From Pseudomonadota bacterium (GTDB taxonomy: Bacteria; Pseudomonadota; Gammaproteobacteria; Pseudomonadales; Pseudohongiellaceae), in assembly GCA_027623555.1 (NCBI GenBank), contig JAQBSZ010000023.1:1-64000 (forward strand): a stretch of 64,000 nucleotides of DNA. The letters are read 5' to 3'. This document shows, in pieces, positions 59,327 to 64,000 of the stretch. The notes under the pieces are model-generated. The model was not told the DNA's origin and searched no databases. It saw only the letters and a program-made list of their open reading frames with translations. A program made the translations under genes and the position numbers. The stretch's first letter is position 1; every line of letters begins with the position of its first letter.

Positions 59327-60319
59327 ATGCGCATTTTCTTAGTCATAGTCCTGAGTATAACGATTGCAACTGCATTCGCGGCGGATCAGGCCTGGGTAGT
59401 CCCGCGCACTGAATATGGTCATCCGAACCTGCAGGGATTATGGACCAATCCATCACAAACGCCGTTTCAACGGCCAGTGGCCCTGGGCAACAAAAGCACT
59501 TATACAGCCGCTGAGGCTGCACTGCTAGAGGAAAATGCACGCACGCTTGATAGTGCTCGTAAGCTACCGCTTGATCCTGACAGGTCTGCGCCTCAGATTG
59601 GCGCAGTGATTACTACCCAGGCTGATCAAAATTTTGACATCATGCCCATCGCTGTCGCCCGCGTGAATGAAGAATTTCGTACTTCGTTGATTGTCGATCC
59701 ACCCAATGGTCGTCTGCCTTCTCTTGAAGGCGCCAAGGACATCTATGCCGAATGGTCTGATCAGGGTTTTGGTCGTTATGATGGACCTGAGATAAGATCC
59801 GGACAGGAAAGGTGTTTAAATTCCGGCGGACAACTGCCCCTGCTTTTCACCTTCAATTCTATCGATGGCGATAATCCATTGCGCCATATTCAGATTGTTC
59901 AAACTGAGGGTTATGTGGTTATTCTGTCTGAGTACTTCAGTACCGTGCGCATTATTCGCCTGGATGCTGAACATATCGACAACCAGGGGAGCAAATGGTT
60001 AGGAGACTCAGTCGGCTGGTACGAGGGAGATTCGCTAAAAGTTCATACCAGGGGATTCAGACTACAACAGAGCAACTCTTTCTTGCGCTCGTCAGCCCAA
60101 ATGGAAATTACCGAAACATTCACCCGAAACGCCGTTGATGAATTGCTATTCAGTTACACCCTTAGTGACCCGAAGTTCTATAGCCGCTCGGTAACAGCCG
60201 AGGTGCCCTTAAAGAGAATGGAGCCTGACCAGAAACTCTATGAGTATGCATGCCATGAAGGCAATTACTCGCTGCCTTCGATACTGCGCGCTGCCCGGAT
60301 CGCAGAAGCTAAACCCTGA
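59327..60319 (+). CDS. Secreted protein of the unnamed multi-copy family, paralogue 4
   Basis: From the ATG at 59327 the protein has 330 residues with a short signal peptide (TIATAFAAD). Family blocks are PRTEYGHPNLQGLWTNPSQT, RTSLIVDPPNGRLPSLEGAK, a central RCLNSGGQLPLLFTFNSIDG, GDSVGWYEGDSLKVHTRGFR, ETFTRNAVDELLFSYTLSDP and YEYACHEGNYSLPSILRAAR. It is more divergent from paralogues 1 and 3 than they are from each other. It sits between two quinoprotein genes and is followed by another family member after about 145 bp. Function unknown. Confidence 0.78.
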   Translation: MRIFLVIVLSITIATAFAADQAWVVPRTEYGHPNLQGLWTNPSQTPFQRPVALGNKSTYTAAEAALLEENARTLDSARKLPLDPDRSAPQIGAVITTQADQNFDIMPIAVARVNEEFRTSLIVDPPNGRLPSLEGAKDIYAEWSDQGFGRYDGPEIRSGQERCLNSGGQLPLLFTFNSIDGDNPLRHIQIVQTEGYVVILSEYFSTVRIIRLDAEHIDNQGSKWLGDSVGWYEGDSLKVHTRGFRLQQSNSFLRSSAQMEITETFTRNAVDELLFSYTLSDPKFYSRSVTAEVPLKRMEPDQKLYEYACHEGNYSLPSILRAARIAEAKP

Positions 60320-60329
60320 CGCTGATCGG

Positions 60330-60372
60330 CAACAAAGGCAACAAAGGGGACGGAGGGACTAATATTTGATCA
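60330..60372. repeat. REP/RAYT-like intergenic remnant (second)
   Basis: AACAAAGGCAACAAAGGGGA followed by CGGAGGGACTAATATTTGAT resembles the phrase at 56421-56480. It lies in the gap between two secreted-family genes. Confidence 0.3.
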
Positions 60373-60464
60373 GGGTAAACGCTCGTTACAAAACAATCCC
60401 TACGCGCCGCCAGGGTAGTTCCATGCGATTGGCTCATTTAATATCCTGGTAGAAATAGAAAAAT

Positions 60465-61466
60465 ATGGGGTTTCAAATGAACAGCAGAATTCTAGTAAAA
60501 TCAATTCTGGCACTGGCCAGCATTTTGGTTGTTGCCTTGATTTCGGCACAAACTGTTGATTTTCCAAGGACCGAGTTCGGCCATCCTGATTTACAGGGCA
60601 CCTATACTTTTAGAACGCTTACTCCTCTGAATCGTCCTGAAGAGTTGAAAGACTTTGAAGTGCTCACCGCTGAGCAGGCCAGGGAGTGGGAGGCGTTCGA
60701 GAATCGCCGCCAGAACCGAGACCTGATTATTGACTCTGTTGGCGGTGCCGGATATCCGCCGGGAGTTATCTCCTACAACAATTTCTGGTATGAACGGGGC
60801 GTGCAAACTGTTGCCGATCGCCGAACCTCGCTTATTTATGATCCGCCCAATGGCAGACAACCGGTGAGAAACGCCGCGGGTAGAGAACGTGGCGCCGCCT
60901 TTGAACAGGCGGTGTTCGAAACTGCCGGTCCCGAAGGTCGGTCTGCCGATGACCGCTGCCTGGTTGGATTCAATGCCGGTCCGCCGATGATTCCCGCCGA
61001 ATATAACAATAATATGCAGCTCATCCAAACTGAAAACACTATCGTTATTGTGAATGAGATGGTTCATACAGCGCGAATAATAAGACTCGACAGTGAACAC
61101 CACACCAAACAGCTCAAGTGGGAAGGAGATTCTGTTGCGCACTGGGAAAATGACACTTTGGTTGTTCACACTCAGCATTACTATCACGATTATAATTACG
61201 CCGGGATGTCTGACCAGGCTCAGGTAACCGAACGTTTCAGAAGAATCGATGCGGATACTCTGGACTACGATTTTACAGTTGAAGATTCACTCACATGGGA
61301 CCAGACCTGGTCTGGAAAATTCCCATTGCGACGTACGGCTGATCCTTTGTATGAATATGCCTGTCACGAAGGTAATTACGGCCTGGTTGGCATTCTCGCC
61401 GGCTATAGACGTTTTGAATCCATGGGACTCAACAGTGACGGCTCGCCAGATCCAAATTCAAACTGA
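60465..61466 (+). CDS. Secreted protein of the unnamed multi-copy family, paralogue 5
   Basis: The 333-residue protein (ATG at 60465, with an in-frame ATG at 60477 equally possible) has a signal peptide ending near LISAQT. It shows PRTEFGHPDLQGTYTFRTLT, RTSLIYDPPNGRQPVRNAAG, DDRCLVGFNAGPPMIPAEYN, EGDSVAHWENDTLVVHTQHY, ERFRRIDADTLDYDFTVEDS and YEYACHEGNYGLVGILAGYR. The conserved DRC...CHEGNY pair of Cys and the HEGNY box recur in four of the five family members. It precedes a quinoprotein-cytochrome lipoprotein by about 60 bp, suggesting co-expression. Function unknown. Confidence 0.8.
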   Translation: MGFQMNSRILVKSILALASILVVALISAQTVDFPRTEFGHPDLQGTYTFRTLTPLNRPEELKDFEVLTAEQAREWEAFENRRQNRDLIIDSVGGAGYPPGVISYNNFWYERGVQTVADRRTSLIYDPPNGRQPVRNAAGRERGAAFEQAVFETAGPEGRSADDRCLVGFNAGPPMIPAEYNNNMQLIQTENTIVIVNEMVHTARIIRLDSEHHTKQLKWEGDSVAHWENDTLVVHTQHYYHDYNYAGMSDQAQVTERFRRIDADTLDYDFTVEDSLTWDQTWSGKFPLRRTADPLYEYACHEGNYGLVGILAGYRRFESMGLNSDGSPDPNSN

Positions 61467-61529
61467 AGCTAATCCTGCCGGCAAATCACGCGATTGGGTT
61501 TTTGCCAATAACTAGTCGAGGAAAACAAA

Positions 61530-63641
61530 ATGAAATTCCACTTTGGAAATACGGAAAAGGCTCTGCTCAGCCTGGCTGCGATTATTGGCCTCGTTGCTTG
61601 CGGAGGTGAACAGAGCCCCACGCCAATGGCAGAAACGGTAGAGACAGTAACCTTCAGTTCCCAAGCCGATGCTGGCGCACTGGCTTTTGGCAGCAATTGT
61701 GCGGCCTGCCATGGCGTTAACCTGGAAGGTACGACTTTGGGACCGCTGTTATCCGGTAATTTTTTTCTTCAGCGCTGGGGAACACAGACTCCGGCGCTGC
61801 TATTAAACAACATCCAGTCCAATATGCCGCCTGGTGGCAATGACGGCATCAGCGATGGAGATTATCTCAATATTGTTGCCCATATTCTCAATGTAAATGG
61901 TGTCGATGGTGCGATTACCGCGCTTACAGCAGAGACTGATTTCATTATCACAGAAAATATCTCAAGCATTGCCAATCGACAGCGCAGTGAGCCGGAACCT
62001 CCCTCAGGCGTGACTATAGCCGGGACGGTAGAAAATTTTGTACCGGTCACCGACGCCATGTTAGAAAATCCTGATCCGAGCGACTGGCCCATGCACCGCA
62101 GAGATTACTACGCCCATAGCTACAGCCCGCTCGATCAGATAAATACTGAAAACGTGGGTGGCATGACATTGGAATGGGTGTGGAGCATGCACGATGGCGA
62201 CTCGGAGCCGGCGCCGCTGGTTTATGACGGTATTATTTATATGATCAACCCCGGGAATGTCATCCAGGCACTTGGCGGCGCCACTGGCGAGCTGATTTGG
62301 GAGAATTGGACCGGGCCCGCCAACCGGGAGGATATGCGGAACATTGCAATTTATAATGACAAAATTATTCAGGCCACTACCGACGCTCGTTTAGTCGCCC
62401 TCGATGCGCGAACGGGTGAGCAGGTTTGGGAAGTAGCAGTGGCCGACCCCAGTAAAGGATTCGGCAACACCAGTGGTCCCATTATCGCTGACGGTAAGAT
62501 CATTCTGGGTTTGGCTGGATGTGGGCGCTATACTGAAGACGACTGTTATATCAGTGCGCACGATGCCAACACCGGCGAACTGGAATGGCGCTTCATCACC
62601 GTCGCCAAAGCGGGAGAACCCGGTGGTGACACTTGGGGAGATCTGACCGATACTTTTCGCGCTGGCACCGATACGTGGATTACCGGTAGCTATGACCCGG
62701 ACTTGAAAACCACCTATTGGGGAACTGCCCAGCAGAAACCTTGGGTACCAGTTAGTCGACATCTGACCATTAATGACGTTGGTTTGTATAGTAATTCCAC
62801 TGTTGCTGTCGACGTGGAAACGGGCGAGCTTAATTGGTACTTCCAGCATGTGCCTGCTGAAGCACTGGACCTTGATGAAGCGTTCGAACGGGTACTGGTG
62901 AATCGCGGTGATGATAAGTTCGTCTTCTCCATAGGCAAACACGGTATTCTCTGGAAGAATGACCGGGTTACCGGCGAGTTTTTAGACTTTACCGAAACCG
63001 TCTTTCAAAATACTTTCACCAATATCGATCCCGATACCGGCATGGTTACTTATCGTGAAGATATTCAAAATGCCGGGCTTGACGAGTGGATTTCTGCCTG
63101 CCCGAGCAGTGCCGGCGGCAAAGACTGGCACTCCATGACCTATCATGAACCAACCGGAACCTTGATCGCCCCGCTTAGTCAGACTTGCCTGGAAAATGCT
63201 GCGCGTGAAGTGGCATTGGTGCAAGGTTCCGGCACTGGTTCAGCCTCCCGTAGATTTTTCGAAATGCCTGGCTCCGATGGTAATCTGGGTAAATTGGGCG
63301 CGTACAACGTAGACACCCTTGAAGAAGTATGGAGCTATCAACAACGCGCCTCTTTCCATACCGGTACCATGTCCACTGCTGGCAACCTGGTTTTCGTTGG
63401 GGATTTGGATCGACGCTTCAGAGCATTTGATGTCACTAATGGCGAAATTCTCTGGGAGACTCGACTTGGTACTTCGGTTCAGGGTCACCCGGTTTCGTTT
63501 TCTGTCGCCGGCAAGCAATATATCGCCGTAAATTCTGCGCTCGGCGGCAGTAGCCCAAGAACCGTTCCCGGTGTGATAGCACCGGAAATTACTTATCCAC
63601 GTAACGGCAATGCACTGTATGTGTTTAGTTTGCCTGACTAG
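61530..63641 (+). CDS. Lipoprotein cytochrome c-PQQ dehydrogenase fusion
   Basis: The 703-residue protein has a lipobox (GLVAC, Cys24), so it is membrane-tethered. A cytochrome c domain with C57/C60-H61 ([11 protein letters not shown]) follows, with Met ligand candidates in NMPPGGNDG. After a linker the PQQ propeller begins [20 protein letters not shown]. Propeller repeats include [25 protein letters not shown] and [12 protein letters not shown]. The active-site region is [19 protein letters not shown]. It is the intact counterpart of the frameshifted gene at 38858-40971. It would oxidise an alcohol or aldehyde and pass electrons to its own haem, then to the respiratory chain. It is followed by another PQQ gene after 9 bp. 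Confidence 0.9.
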   Translation: MKFHFGNTEKALLSLAAIIGLVACGGEQSPTPMAETVETVTFSSQADAGALAFGSNCAACHGVNLEGTTLGPLLSGNFFLQRWGTQTPALLLNNIQSNMPPGGNDGISDGDYLNIVAHILNVNGVDGAITALTAETDFIITENISSIANRQRSEPEPPSGVTIAGTVENFVPVTDAMLENPDPSDWPMHRRDYYAHSYSPLDQINTENVGGMTLEWVWSMHDGDSEPAPLVYDGIIYMINPGNVIQALGGATGELIWENWTGPANREDMRNIAIYNDKIIQATTDARLVALDARTGEQVWEVAVADPSKGFGNTSGPIIADGKIILGLAGCGRYTEDDCYISAHDANTGELEWRFITVAKAGEPGGDTWGDLTDTFRAGTDTWITGSYDPDLKTTYWGTAQQKPWVPVSRHLTINDVGLYSNSTVAVDVETGELNWYFQHVPAEALDLDEAFERVLVNRGDDKFVFSIGKHGILWKNDRVTGEFLDFTETVFQNTFTNIDPDTGMVTYREDIQNAGLDEWISACPSSAGGKDWHSMTYHEPTGTLIAPLSQTCLENAAREVALVQGSGTGSASRRFFEMPGSDGNLGKLGAYNVDTLEEVWSYQQRASFHTGTMSTAGNLVFVGDLDRRFRAFDVTNGEILWETRLGTSVQGHPVSFSVAGKQYIAVNSALGGSSPRTVPGVIAPEITYPRNGNALYVFSLPD

Positions 63642-63650
63642 GTTTACACA

Positions 63651-64000
63651 ATGAAAATAAAAAGAACTGTTTTAAGCACTGCGGGCCTGGCCTTCCTTTT
63701 CATGTCGACAGCGCCAGCTCAAGCGCAGTCACTGCTGGACAATTACAGCCCGGTGACATTGGCTGAATTGCAGGAACCTCCACCAGGTGATTGGCTAATG
63801 TGGCGTCGTACCGCGAATAACTGGGGTTATAGCCCGCTGGATCAAATCAACACAGACAATGTCGGCAGTCTTCGCCTGGCCTGGTCCTGGACCATGGAGC
63901 CTGGCAAGCAGGAAACCACTCCGCTGGTACACGACGGTGTCATGTTTCTCCCACAGGCCTGTGACTTTATCGAGGCAGTGGACGCTACCGATGGCACGCC
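63651..64000 (+). CDS. PQQ-dependent dehydrogenase, N-terminal part (runs off window)
   Basis: An ATG at 63651 opens a frame that stays open to the window edge (about 116 codons). It has a signal peptide (MKIKRTVLSTAGLAFLFMST, then APAQAQ) followed directly by a PQQ propeller start [20 protein letters not shown] and SWTMEPGKQETTPLVHDGVM. It is most like the propeller half of 38858-40971 but lacks the cytochrome domain. It starts 9 bp after the upstream quinoprotein stop, so the two are co-transcribed and may work as a pair. Confidence 0.85.
   Translation, partial: MKIKRTVLSTAGLAFLFMSTAPAQAQSLLDNYSPVTLAELQEPPPGDWLMWRRTANNWGYSPLDQINTDNVGSLRLAWSWTMEPGKQETTPLVHDGVMFLPQACDFIEAVDATDGT

Noticed and set aside
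1-64000. CRISPR array, rRNA operon or complete tRNA
   Set aside because: No regularly spaced direct repeats, rRNA sequence or full cloverleaf were seen; only the tRNA 3' half at 12087-12131 is supported.

Overview
The window looks like a chromosomal segment of a Gram-negative proteobacterium, most likely a marine-type gammaproteobacterium. The grounds are signal-peptide and Tat-signal style, lipoboxes, GntR/FCD regulators, MITE and IS remnants, and a high density of periplasmic quinoproteins and c-type cytochromes. No rRNA or taxonomic marker gene is present, so the assignment is inference.

Region 1 (1-12.1 kb) is an accessory, partly decayed zone. It opens with the C-terminal end of an IS6-like transposase, next to a membrane/beta-propeller gene whose 3' end appears lost. 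It continues with a solo tyrosine recombinase, small or frameshifted orphan genes, an HD-domain protein, a second IS6-like relic, and low-GC hypothetical genes. Three copies of an IS21-like terminal repeat follow, one of them a complete 152-bp MITE. A prophage- or satellite-like replication module comes next: terminase small subunit, DUF3631 ATPase, CHC2 zinc-finger primase fragment, an HTH protein and an AlpA-like excisionase. The zone ends at the 3' half of a CAU-anticodon tRNA, a typical att scar.

Region 2 (13-21.3 kb) holds two divergently arranged GntR/FCD regulators. Between them are a diheme cytochrome plus a PQQ alcohol dehydrogenase carrying the Asp-Tyr-Asp signature associated with lanthanide-dependent enzymes, two secreted proteins of an unnamed family, and an FAD amine-oxidase-like enzyme.

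Region 3 (21.3-31.6 kb) is a catabolic cluster: aldehyde dehydrogenase (divergent), then hydantoinase/oxoprolinase B and A, a ThDP enzyme, an SDR dehydrogenase, a class IV aminotransferase and an MFS transporter on one strand. The parts suggest ring opening or ATP-dependent amide/carboxylation chemistry, transamination, decarboxylation and aldehyde oxidation. The substrate is unknown.

Region 4 (31.6-64 kb) is a long array of exported oxidative enzymes: PHM-like copper monooxygenases, PAL-like NHL propellers, five or more PQQ propeller enzymes (several fused to cytochrome c), a DUF1592/DUF1552 pair, a VOC protein, an ankyrin protein, a metallo-beta-lactamase-fold enzyme, an epoxide-hydrolase-like enzyme, a serine hydrolase and three more members of the unnamed secreted family. 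One quinoprotein-cytochrome fusion is frameshifted.

Regions 2-4 are tied together by an imperfect 16-bp palindrome, close to TTATWCAAWTGWATAA, found upstream of eight transcription units and in several cases overlapping a promoter. This suggests that one or both GntR/FCD proteins, or a close paralogue, control a common regulon for extracytoplasmic oxidation of an alcohol, aldehyde or amide substrate.
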